Source: Alphaproteobacteria bacterium
Lineage (GTDB): Bacteria > Pseudomonadota > Alphaproteobacteria > Thalassobaculales > Thalassobaculaceae
Direction: 5' to 3'
Length of the DNA stretch: 37,125 bases
NCBI GenBank assembly: GCA_013203465.1
Contig: JABMNR010000117.1
Coordinates: 1-37,125 of the forward strand
Shown: positions 31,026-37,125 of the stretch, piece by piece
How the letters are laid out: each line of letters begins with the position of its first letter
Position numbering within the stretch: position 1 is the first letter of the stretch
The notes under the pieces: generated by a model
Told to the model about the DNA's origin: nothing
Database searches by the model: none
Seen by the model: only the letters and a program-made list of their open reading frames with translations
Translations under genes and position numbers: made by a program

Positions 31026-31232
31026 ATGGCGGACCTGATCACCGAGCCTAATCTCGCCGACGTTGATGGGTTTTACGAGCGCCTGATCGCCGCCCACGCC
31101 GGGCTGGACGATGACGCCTCGCGCCAATTGAACGCCAAACTGATCCTGTTGCTGGCCAACCATATTGGCGATAATGCGATCCTCGACACCGCGCTCAAGC
31201 TCGCTCGTCGCGCCCGCGACGGGAGCGATTGA
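31026..31232 (+). CDS. Small DUF2783-type protein
   Basis: A 68-residue, probably all-helical protein starting 3 bases after the monooxygenase stop. The pattern DVDGFYERLIAAHAGLDDDA followed by LNAKLILLLANHIGD and AILDTALKLAR matches what I know of DUF2783, a family commonly found beside such monooxygenases. No signal peptide or metal-binding motif is seen. It may be a stabilising or coupling subunit; the function is unknown. Confidence 0.75.
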   Translation: MADLITEPNLADVDGFYERLIAAHAGLDDDASRQLNAKLILLLANHIGDNAILDTALKLARRARDGSD

Positions 31233-31302
31233 CGCGCGTCGTCCCACAAGACACCGTCCTTGATCATCTGGCAAAGACGCGGCGGCGACCGGGGGAGTAG
31301 TC

Positions 31303-32271
31303 ATGCCGACACATGGATACGAGAGTGGACGGCTGAATCTGCCGTTCGTCGGCCACTGCACCTTCGCCAAGGCGCCGGTGGTCACCAATTGGGAGGCGAT
31401 CGACGCCGACGTGGCGGTGCTGGGCGTGCCGTTCGACATGGGCACGCAGTACCGCCCCGGTGCCCGGTTCGGGCCGCGCGGCATTCGCGAGGCGTCGACC
31501 CTGTTCTCGTTCGGGCATAGCGGCGCCTACGATCACGAAGACGATGTCACCTATCTGGCGCGCGACAAGGTAGGCATCGTCGATCTCGGTGATGTCGACA
31601 TGGTGCACACCGATACCGTCGCTTGCCACGCCAACACCGAAGCGGCGGTTCGACAGATCCTCGCCTCGGGCGCGATGCCGTTGCTGTTGGGCGGCGATCA
31701 CGCGATCGCGGCACCGTCGATCGCGGCGTTTTCCGAGCATGGGCCGATCCACGTGGTGCAGTTCGACGCCCATCTCGATTTCGTCGATGAGCGTCACGGT
31801 GTGCGCTATGGCCATGGCAACCCGATGCGCCGGGCGTCGGAAATGGACCACGTCACCGGGCTGTCGCAGCTCGGCATCCGCAACGTGTCGTCCTCGAACC
31901 GCCAGGATTACGACGACGCCCGAGCCGCCGGCTCGACCATTCTCTCGGTGCGGCAAATCCGGGCGATGGGCAATCAGGCGGTGCTGGAGACGATTCCGGC
32001 GGGCGCGCGCTACTACGTCACCATCGATATCGACGGCTTCGATCCGTCGATCGCCCCGGGAACCGGCACACCGAGCCACGGCGGGTTTCAATATTACGAG
32101 GTGTTGGAACTGATCCAGGGGCTGACCCGGCGGGGCGAGATCGTCGGCATGGATTTGGTCGAGGTGGCGCCGGCCTACGATCCGGCGGGGGTGACCGCGA
32201 TCCTGGCGGCGCAAATCCTGATGAACGCCATCGGCTTCATCTTCCACGCCCGTGAACACGCGGAGCGGTGA
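31303..32271 (+). CDS. Ureohydrolase family protein (agmatinase / guanidino-acid hydrolase)
   Basis: 322-residue Mn-dependent enzyme that splits a guanidino compound into urea and an amine. All metal ligands are present: H133 (GGDHA), D155, H157 and D159 (DAHLDF), D242 and D244 (DIDGFDP). The conserved YGHGNPMRR loop is at about 169-177. The start site is preceded by GGGGGAG. It may be agmatinase, guanidinobutyrase or a related enzyme; the residues seen do not decide. A stand-alone Lrp-type sensor domain is encoded convergently just downstream. Confidence 0.87.
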   Translation: MPTHGYESGRLNLPFVGHCTFAKAPVVTNWEAIDADVAVLGVPFDMGTQYRPGARFGPRGIREASTLFSFGHSGAYDHEDDVTYLARDKVGIVDLGDVDMVHTDTVACHANTEAAVRQILASGAMPLLLGGDHAIAAPSIAAFSEHGPIHVVQFDAHLDFVDERHGVRYGHGNPMRRASEMDHVTGLSQLGIRNVSSSNRQDYDDARAAGSTILSVRQIRAMGNQAVLETIPAGARYYVTIDIDGFDPSIAPGTGTPSHGGFQYYEVLELIQGLTRRGEIVGMDLVEVAPAYDPAGVTAILAAQILMNAIGFIFHAREHAER

Positions 32272-32273
32272 CC

Positions 32274-32516
32274 TTAGCTGAACGCCTTGAAGGTGATCAG
32301 GGTAAAGGTGTCTTTGACCCCGGGCAGGGTTTGAACTCGTTCGGTCACGAAGTGGCCGATGTCGGCGCCGTTCGGCAGGTAGCACTTCATGATCAAATCG
32401 TACTGGCCGGAGGTCGAATACACCTCCGACACCTCGTCGATGTTGAGCATCGCCTCGTCGGCGACCGTGTAGGCCTTGCCGAGATCGCACTTCAATTGGA
32501 CGAAGATCGTCTGCAT
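32274..32516 (-). CDS. Stand-alone Lrp/AsnC-type ligand-binding (RAM) domain protein
   Basis: An 80-residue protein equal to the C-terminal ligand-binding domain of Lrp/AsnC regulators, without the DNA-binding helix-turn-helix. Landmarks: IFVQLKCDLGKAYTVADEAM, then VSEVYSTSGQYDLIMKCYLP and a VQTLPGVKDTFTLITFK end. Such single-domain proteins form multimers and may bind amino acids or modulate full-length Lrp members. It ends 2 bases from the ureohydrolase stop on the opposite strand and lies downstream of the helicase gene by 87 bases. Confidence 0.85.
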   Translation of the reverse strand: MQTIFVQLKCDLGKAYTVADEAMLNIDEVSEVYSTSGQYDLIMKCYLPNGADIGHFVTERVQTLPGVKDTFTLITFKAFS

Positions 32517-32603
32517 CGCTTCACCGGATCAGACCATTAGGACGCCACCATGGTCACGCAGACGGCGTGTGAAATCAACGCCGCCGCGCGCATCTGCATA
32601 CGA

Positions 32604-34184
32604 TCAGCCGAGAGCCTTTTTGGGGACCGGGCGTAGCAGGAAGGCAGGCACCTCGTCGCCGAATCCGATGACCCTCGCCCGGTCGTCACGGCCCTTGCCA
32701 CGTCCACGATCGGCGTTTCGGTCCGTTCCATTCGGGAAGTTGACCACACCGCCGCCGGTTAGCGAGGGCTCGCGTGCGGTTTTCTCTGGCGCTTCGGCCA
32801 CGACCGCATCGGATGTCTTGGGCGGCTCGGCGCGCCGCCGGCTCACGGGCTTGGTTTCAACGGCCGCGGTCTCGCTTGACTCCACAATCACCGCTGAATC
32901 CGCGGCCACGGCGTCGACAATGTCCGGCTTGGCCGTCCGACCGCGTCCGCGGCGGCTCCTCGGTTTGCTCTCCGCGCGCGCTTCGGTGGCGGGTGTCGCA
33001 ATGGCGGGTGCCGCAGGGGCGGGTGTCTCCACCGCCGCTGTCACGGAGCCGTCGCCATCAAGCGTGGTGACCGGGATCGATTTCTTGATCAATTTCTCGA
33101 CCGCGGCCAGGTATTTGTTGTCGTCGCGGGTCGACAGCATGAAGGCGCGACCCGTCTGACCGGCCCGACCGGTGCGGCCGATACGGTGCACGTAATCCTC
33201 GGCGTGCGAGGGGACGTCGAAATTGAAGACGTGGCTGAGATCCTTGATGTCGAGGCCACGGGCGGCGACATCGCTGCACACCACCAGCCGGGCTTCGCCA
33301 TTTTTGAATTTCTTCAAGGTCGCTGTCCGCGCCGGCTGCGTCATGTCGCCATGCAGCTGCACCGCGTCGAAGCCGTGTCGAATAAGCGAGCGGTGCAACA
33401 CGCCGATGTCGCGCTTGCGGTTGCAAAAGATCAGCGCGCTCTCGACGTTCTCGCGTTGGATGAGCTGACGCAGGATGTCCCGCTTGTCCTTGGCGTCACA
33501 GCGGATCAGGTGCTGAACCACATTCTCGGCCGTTGACGCGGGTGGCGACACCGACACTTCCTTTGGGTTCATCAGGAACTTGTCGCCAATTCGCTTGATC
33601 TCCGGCGCCAGGGTCGCCGAGAAGAACAGCGTCTGCCGGATAACCGGCAGCAGCGAGACGATGCGCTCGACATCCGGGATGAACCCCATGTCGAGCATGC
33701 GGTCAGCCTCGTCGATCACCAGGATCTTGACGTCGTTCAGCAGCACCTTGCCCCGCTCGACATGATCGAGCAGACGGCCCGGCGTGGCGATCAGCACGTC
33801 GACACCGCGGTCGAGCTTGCTTTCCTGGTCGGAAAAGGACACACCGCCGATCAACAACGCCATGGTCAACTTGGTGTTGACCCCATACTTGACGAAGTTC
33901 TCGGACACCTGCGCCGCGAGTTCGCGCGTGGGCGCGATGATCAGCGAACGCGGCATCCGCGCCTTGGCCCGTCCGACCGACAGAATGTCGATCATCGGCA
34001 AGGTGAAGGAGGCGGTCTTGCCGGTTCCGGTCTGTGCGCAGCCCAGGACGTCCCGGCCCATCAGCACATAAGGGATGGCTTTTTCCTGGATCGGTGTCGG
34101 CGTGGTGTAGCCCGCGGCATCGACGGCGCGTACGATCTCGTCGGAAAGGCCGAGATCGGCGAAAGAAACGGATTTTTCTGTCAT
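32604..34184 (-). CDS. rhlE: DEAD-box RNA helicase, RhlE-like
   Basis: 526-residue ATP-dependent RNA helicase. Motifs in order: F-containing Q motif (SFADLGLSDEIVRA, TPTPIQEKAIP), motif I AQTGTGKT, PTRELAAQ, TPGRLLDH, DEAD in VIDEADRMLDMGF, SAT, and the C-terminal HRIGRTGRAG. The core ends near residue 380, followed by a low-complexity Ala/Glu/Arg-rich tail of about 140 residues that ends basic, typical of RhlE/DeaD-type proteins in ribosome assembly and RNA decay. AAGAAG lies upstream of the ATG. RhlE is the closest type by the N-terminal pattern; other DEAD-box names are possible. Confidence 0.9.
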   Translation of the reverse strand: MTEKSVSFADLGLSDEIVRAVDAAGYTTPTPIQEKAIPYVLMGRDVLGCAQTGTGKTASFTLPMIDILSVGRAKARMPRSLIIAPTRELAAQVSENFVKYGVNTKLTMALLIGGVSFSDQESKLDRGVDVLIATPGRLLDHVERGKVLLNDVKILVIDEADRMLDMGFIPDVERIVSLLPVIRQTLFFSATLAPEIKRIGDKFLMNPKEVSVSPPASTAENVVQHLIRCDAKDKRDILRQLIQRENVESALIFCNRKRDIGVLHRSLIRHGFDAVQLHGDMTQPARTATLKKFKNGEARLVVCSDVAARGLDIKDLSHVFNFDVPSHAEDYVHRIGRTGRAGQTGRAFMLSTRDDNKYLAAVEKLIKKSIPVTTLDGDGSVTAAVETPAPAAPAIATPATEARAESKPRSRRGRGRTAKPDIVDAVAADSAVIVESSETAAVETKPVSRRRAEPPKTSDAVVAEAPEKTAREPSLTGGGVVNFPNGTDRNADRGRGKGRDDRARVIGFGDEVPAFLLRPVPKKALG

Positions 34185-34257
34185 GTCTTCTTAAGTTGTT
34201 TTCCCTTGTGGTCCAAGCCCGACAAGGTGCGCGCGGACTATAGGCACAATTGTATGA

Positions 34258-34884
34258 GTGTCAATCATGGACGTAGGAAAACTGGCGGATACTCTAGATT
34301 TTCATCAAGCTGACAACGCTCGGGCGTCCGCCGGCGAGACCTTGGTGCTGTTGGTTGACCCGCAGGGCCGTCTGATGCCGGCGATCGAGCATGCCGCCGC
34401 CGTGACCGCGGCCCTCGACCGGCTATTACGCGGCGCCGACTTGCTCGGTGTACCGGTACGGGCGACCGAGCATTGCGCCGAGGCGATCGGATCAGCCGTG
34501 GCGGTGCTTGCCGGACGACTGGGCCCTGAGCGAATCATCGCGAAACGTAGTTTCGATGCCATGGCGGAGCCGGGCGCCCGCGCCGCGGTCGCCGCGCTTG
34601 ACCGCCCCGTCATCGCGATCGCCGGGGTGGAGGCCCATGTCTGCGTTGCCCAGACCGCGTTGGGATTGCGTGCGGCCGGATATCGCGTGCGCGTGGTCGA
34701 GGACGCGTGCGGCAGCCGCCGTGCCATCGATCGCGAGGCTGGGTTGGCGCGATTGCGCGCCGCCGGCTGTGTCCCGGTCACGGTGGAGGCGCTGATGTTC
34801 GAATGGTGCGGCTCCGCCGATCACCCGGCGTTCAAAGCGGTTCTGTCGATTATCAAGGAGGCGGGCATCACGGGAGCCGGTTGA
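34258..34884 (+). CDS. Isochorismatase-like cysteine hydrolase
   Basis: 208 residues in the longest form. The catalytic triad is complete: D34 (LLVDPQGR), a lysine in IIAKRSFDAM and a cysteine in GVEAHVCVAQTALGL. The start is uncertain: GTG at 34258 gives the full form and ATG at 34267 removes three residues; no clear ribosome site is seen. The family covers isochorismatases, nicotinamidases, ureidoacrylate and biuret hydrolases; the substrate cannot be told. It is divergent from the helicase gene. Confidence 0.82.
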   Translation: MSIMDVGKLADTLDFHQADNARASAGETLVLLVDPQGRLMPAIEHAAAVTAALDRLLRGADLLGVPVRATEHCAEAIGSAVAVLAGRLGPERIIAKRSFDAMAEPGARAAVAALDRPVIAIAGVEAHVCVAQTALGLRAAGYRVRVVEDACGSRRAIDREAGLARLRAAGCVPVTVEALMFEWCGSADHPAFKAVLSIIKEAGITGAG

Positions 34885-34890
34885 GCCGCC

Positions 34891-35976
34891 CTAACCGACG
34901 CGAAACGGCTCCAGCGCCGCGAAGTTCATCTCGACCCCATGTCCTGGCCGGTCCGGCGCCACCGCGCGCCCATTCTCGATCACCAGCGGTGTCTCGATAA
35001 ACCGCTCCAACCCGAAGCCGTGGTTCTCAAGATACGACGCGTTCGGCACCGCCGCCATCAGGTGCACGTGCAGATCATGCACCCCATGAGAGGTGACCGG
35101 CAGGTGCGCCGCCTCGGCCATGCGGGCGATCTTCATCCAGGCGGTCACCCCACCACAGACCGCGAGATCCGGTTCGACATAATGCACGCCGCCGGCGTTG
35201 ATCAGCTGAGAGAACTCGGCGGTGTTGTGCAGGTTCTCACCGGCGGCGATCGGGGTGCCAAGGGCCGCGACCTGGGCATGGCCGGCCACGTCCTCGGGCT
35301 CCAGCGGCTCCTCGATCCACACCAGGCCATAGGGGCCAAGCGCCCGGGCGGCGGCCAGTGCCCGCTCCCGATCCCAGCCCATGTTGGCGTCGACCATCAG
35401 TGGGAAATCGGCGCCCAAATAGTCGCGCATGGCGGCCACCCGCTCCACATCCTCGGACAGTTTCTGGCGGCCGACCTTCATCTTGATCGCCTCGAAACCC
35501 CGGTCGAGATTGGTGCGGGTCTGGTCCAACAGATCGTCCAGGGTGAAGTAGAGATCGATGCCACCGGCGTAGACCGCCACGGTCGGGTCGTTGCCGCCGA
35601 GCAACCGCCACAATGGTTGGCTGGAGTGCTTGCCAAGGATGTCCCACAGCGCGATGTCCACCGCCGAGATCGCGAACGCCACCGGCCCGCCACGCCCGAC
35701 CCAGTGCAAACCCCACCACATCTCGCGCCAGCAGTGCTCGATCCGGCCCTCGTCGGCGCCCTTGAGAATCGCGCTGATTTCGCGGTCGATCAGCGCGTGC
35801 ACCGCCGCTCCGCCGCGCCCGACGGTGTAGGTGTAGCCCAAACCCTCCACGCCGTCGGTGGTGGTCACGCGCGCGGTGATCAGCTCGAAATGGGTGATCT
35901 CCTTGTGTGTCGAGTCCGACAGCACCACCGGTAGGGGGATGCGGTAGTGGTCGGATTGGATGCGGTCTATGGCCAT
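34891..35976 (-). CDS. Mandelate racemase/muconate lactonising enzyme-family protein
   Basis: 361-residue enolase-superfamily enzyme of the mandelate racemase subgroup. The general base lysines are in KMK (K165, K167), metal ligands D196, E222 and E247 are present, and the D270-H297 dyad (SHGVHD) is complete, so it should act as a racemase, epimerase or dehydratase on an alpha-hydroxy or sugar acid. The N-terminal capping domain (1-130) is normal. The family's substrate is set by the capping loops and cannot be named. It is encoded convergently with the isochorismatase-like gene (6-base gap). Confidence 0.88.
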   Translation of the reverse strand: MAIDRIQSDHYRIPLPVVLSDSTHKEITHFELITARVTTTDGVEGLGYTYTVGRGGAAVHALIDREISAILKGADEGRIEHCWREMWWGLHWVGRGGPVAFAISAVDIALWDILGKHSSQPLWRLLGGNDPTVAVYAGGIDLYFTLDDLLDQTRTNLDRGFEAIKMKVGRQKLSEDVERVAAMRDYLGADFPLMVDANMGWDRERALAAARALGPYGLVWIEEPLEPEDVAGHAQVAALGTPIAAGENLHNTAEFSQLINAGGVHYVEPDLAVCGGVTAWMKIARMAEAAHLPVTSHGVHDLHVHLMAAVPNASYLENHGFGLERFIETPLVIENGRAVAPDRPGHGVEMNFAALEPFRVG

Positions 35977-36052
35977 TGTCCTCGTCCCCCTGTAAGCGTT
36001 GCGCCATCATCGTCCGAAGGACGGTGCGCGAACAAGCCGAAGAGCGACCGCC

Positions 36053-36754
36053 GTGCCCGCCGATACCCTTGTTCTCATTCCCGGCCTGTTGAACGACAGC
36101 GCGCTGTGGGCGCACCAGATCGACCAGCTATCCGACCTGGTCGACCGCATCGTCGTGCCGGACATCAGCCGCTACGAGGATATCGCGCCGATCGCCGCCC
36201 AGGTGTTGGCCGAAACCGAGGGCGACCTTGCCGTCGCCGGGCTGTCCATGGGTGGGTATGTCGCGTTTGAAATTTTGCGTCAGGCGCCGGAACGGGTGGA
36301 GCGCCTCGCCCTGATCGACACCTCGGCACGCCAGGACGCCGACGAACAGCGCCGCCGCCGTCGCGGGCTGATCGAGCTGGCCGAGAAAGGCCGCTTCAAG
36401 GGGGTCACCCCGCGTCTGCTGCCCATGCTGGTGCACGAAAGCCGGCTCGGAGACGCGGCGGTGACCAAGCCGATCTTCGAGATGGCCGCCCGCATCGGCA
36501 AGGACGGTTTCATCCGCCAGCAGAAGGCGATCCTTGGCCGCCCGGACAGCCGCGCGCTGTTGCCGGCCGTCACGGTGCCGACCCTGGTGATGGTGGGGCG
36601 GCAGGACCAACTGACCCCGCCGCATCTCGCCGAGGAAATGGCGTCGGGGATTCGGGGGGCCGTGCTGCACGTGGTCGAGGACTGCGGCCACCTGCCGGCG
36701 CTGGAACGGGCGGAGGAGACGACCGAGGTTATGCGGGGTTGGTTGCTCGCCTAA
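36053..36754 (+). CDS. Alpha/beta hydrolase
   Basis: 233 residues from the GTG at 36053, which follows an AAGAG site; the frame is open further up to 35999 from a TTG. The N terminus DTLVLIPGLLNDSALWAHQI has the oxyanion strand, the nucleophile elbow is GLSMGG (Ser) and the C-terminal acid and His are in GRQDQLTPPH and DCGHLPALE. The substrate is unknown; esterases, lactonases and C-C hydrolases share this layout. Its stop overlaps the stop of parE on the other strand. Confidence 0.82.
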   Translation: MPADTLVLIPGLLNDSALWAHQIDQLSDLVDRIVVPDISRYEDIAPIAAQVLAETEGDLAVAGLSMGGYVAFEILRQAPERVERLALIDTSARQDADEQRRRRRGLIELAEKGRFKGVTPRLLPMLVHESRLGDAAVTKPIFEMAARIGKDGFIRQQKAILGRPDSRALLPAVTVPTLVMVGRQDQLTPPHLAEEMASGIRGAVLHVVEDCGHLPALERAEETTEVMRGWLLA

Positions 36755-37125
36755 ACGTCCACGTCCCGGACGAACCGGGCGTTCTCCTGGATGTAGATGA
36801 AGCGTTTTTCCGGCTTTTTGCCCATCAGAATCTCGACGGTATCGCGGGTACGGTTGTATTCGGCTTCCAGCTCCGGCTCGACCATCAGCCCGGGGCCGCC
36901 CGACGGCGGGATTTTGACCCGCAGCAGGGTGCGGGTCGCCGGGTTCATGGTGGTGTCCTTCAACTGCTTCGGCGGCATCTCGCCCAGGCCCTTGAAACGG
37001 CTGATCTCGACCTTGCCACGGCCGGAGAACTCGCCGGCCATCAGCTCGTCCTTGGGGGCGGCGTCGCGGGCGTACACGGTGCGGTTGCCCTGGACCAGCC
37101 GGTAGAGCGGCGGCAGGGCCAGGAA
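36751..37125 (-). CDS. parE: ParE, DNA topoisomerase IV subunit B (C-terminal part)
   Basis: The last 124 residues of a type II topoisomerase ATPase/Toprim subunit; the gene continues beyond the window. The visible part starts with LPPLYRLVQGNRTVYARD and contains the end of the Toprim region ISRFKGLGEMPPKQLKDTTM and the NPATRTLLRV strand. GEMPPKQLKDTTM is the ParE form; GyrB normally has LGEMNPEQLWETTM. The end (RFIYIQENARFVRDVDV) is also ParE-like. It probably helps decatenate daughter chromosomes. Confidence 0.93.
   Translation of the reverse strand, partial: FLALPPLYRLVQGNRTVYARDAAPKDELMAGEFSGRGKVEISRFKGLGEMPPKQLKDTTMNPATRTLLRVKIPPSGGPGLMVEPELEAEYNRTRDTVEILMGKKPEKRFIYIQENARFVRDVDV

Noticed and set aside
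34246-34253. ACAATTGT palindrome before the isochorismatase-like gene
   Set aside because: Only 8 bases and without a clear promoter context, so it is likely chance.
36751-37125. gyrB instead of parE
   Set aside because: The conserved segment reads GEMPPKQLKDTTM, the ParE pattern, not the GyrB GEMNPEQLWETTM.

Overview
The window is GC-rich, tightly packed bacterial chromosomal DNA with about 38 protein genes, no RNA genes and no mobile elements. A GcrA-type cell-cycle regulator, found only in Alphaproteobacteria, together with a full phn (C-P lyase) operon start, Liv-type transporters and many small-molecule catabolic enzymes, points to a metabolically versatile alphaproteobacterium. Rhodospirillales-like is my guess; the sequence does not fix the order.

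Layout. 1-4573: phosphonate C-P lyase genes phnG-H-I-J-K run leftward (phnK is cut by the window edge), with the divergent GntR/HutC-type regulator phnF and a perfect palindrome between phnG and phnF. 4636-7387: a pentapeptide-repeat protein converges on an aldehyde dehydrogenase. 7626-14748: one rightward block with a Liv-type substrate-binding protein, two permeases, two ATPases, a cupin and a ThDP-dependent enzyme. 14760-17372: leftward envelope/metal block with a 4xEF-hand protein with a His-rich tail, an ECF sigma factor, a one-TM anti-sigma candidate, a Spy/CpxP-like periplasmic protein (the last three joined by ATGA overlaps) and a small secreted protein. 17537-21086: BKACE-family enzyme, a shikimate-dehydrogenase-like protein lacking the two shikimate-binding serines, a RimK-like ATP-grasp ligase and a flavin reductase-like protein. 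21265-25214: gcrA, an SDR and pepN. 25247-26850: Asp/Glu/hydantoin racemase overlapped by a PuuE-like polysaccharide deacetylase. 26994-28181: two convergent PAS-fold proteins around a short tandem repeat. 28359-31232: metallo-beta-lactamase-fold protein with an altered metal motif, FAD monooxygenase and a DUF2783-type small protein. 31303-37125: ureohydrolase, stand-alone Lrp-type domain, RhlE-like helicase, isochorismatase-like hydrolase, enolase-superfamily enzyme, alpha/beta hydrolase and the 3' end of parE.

How the genes work together. Most blocks look like small catabolic operons for nutrient scavenging (phosphonates, amino-acid-like solutes, ureido compounds, aromatics). The regulatory points are the most informative: a HutC-type operator at phnG/phnF; a consensus DnaA box, four GANTC sites and an 11-bp inverted repeat upstream of gcrA; a 14-bp palindrome between promoter-like hexamers ahead of the MBL/FAD/DUF2783 set; and a GANTC-bearing palindrome at the 5' end of a PAS gene.

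No spectacular unknown machine is obvious. The best candidates for little-described systems are the MBL(HYHAVR)-FAD-DUF2783 cassette, the BKACE/AroE-like pair, and the EF-hand/ECF/anti-sigma/Spy-like module. No gene-free stretch exceeds 300 bases.
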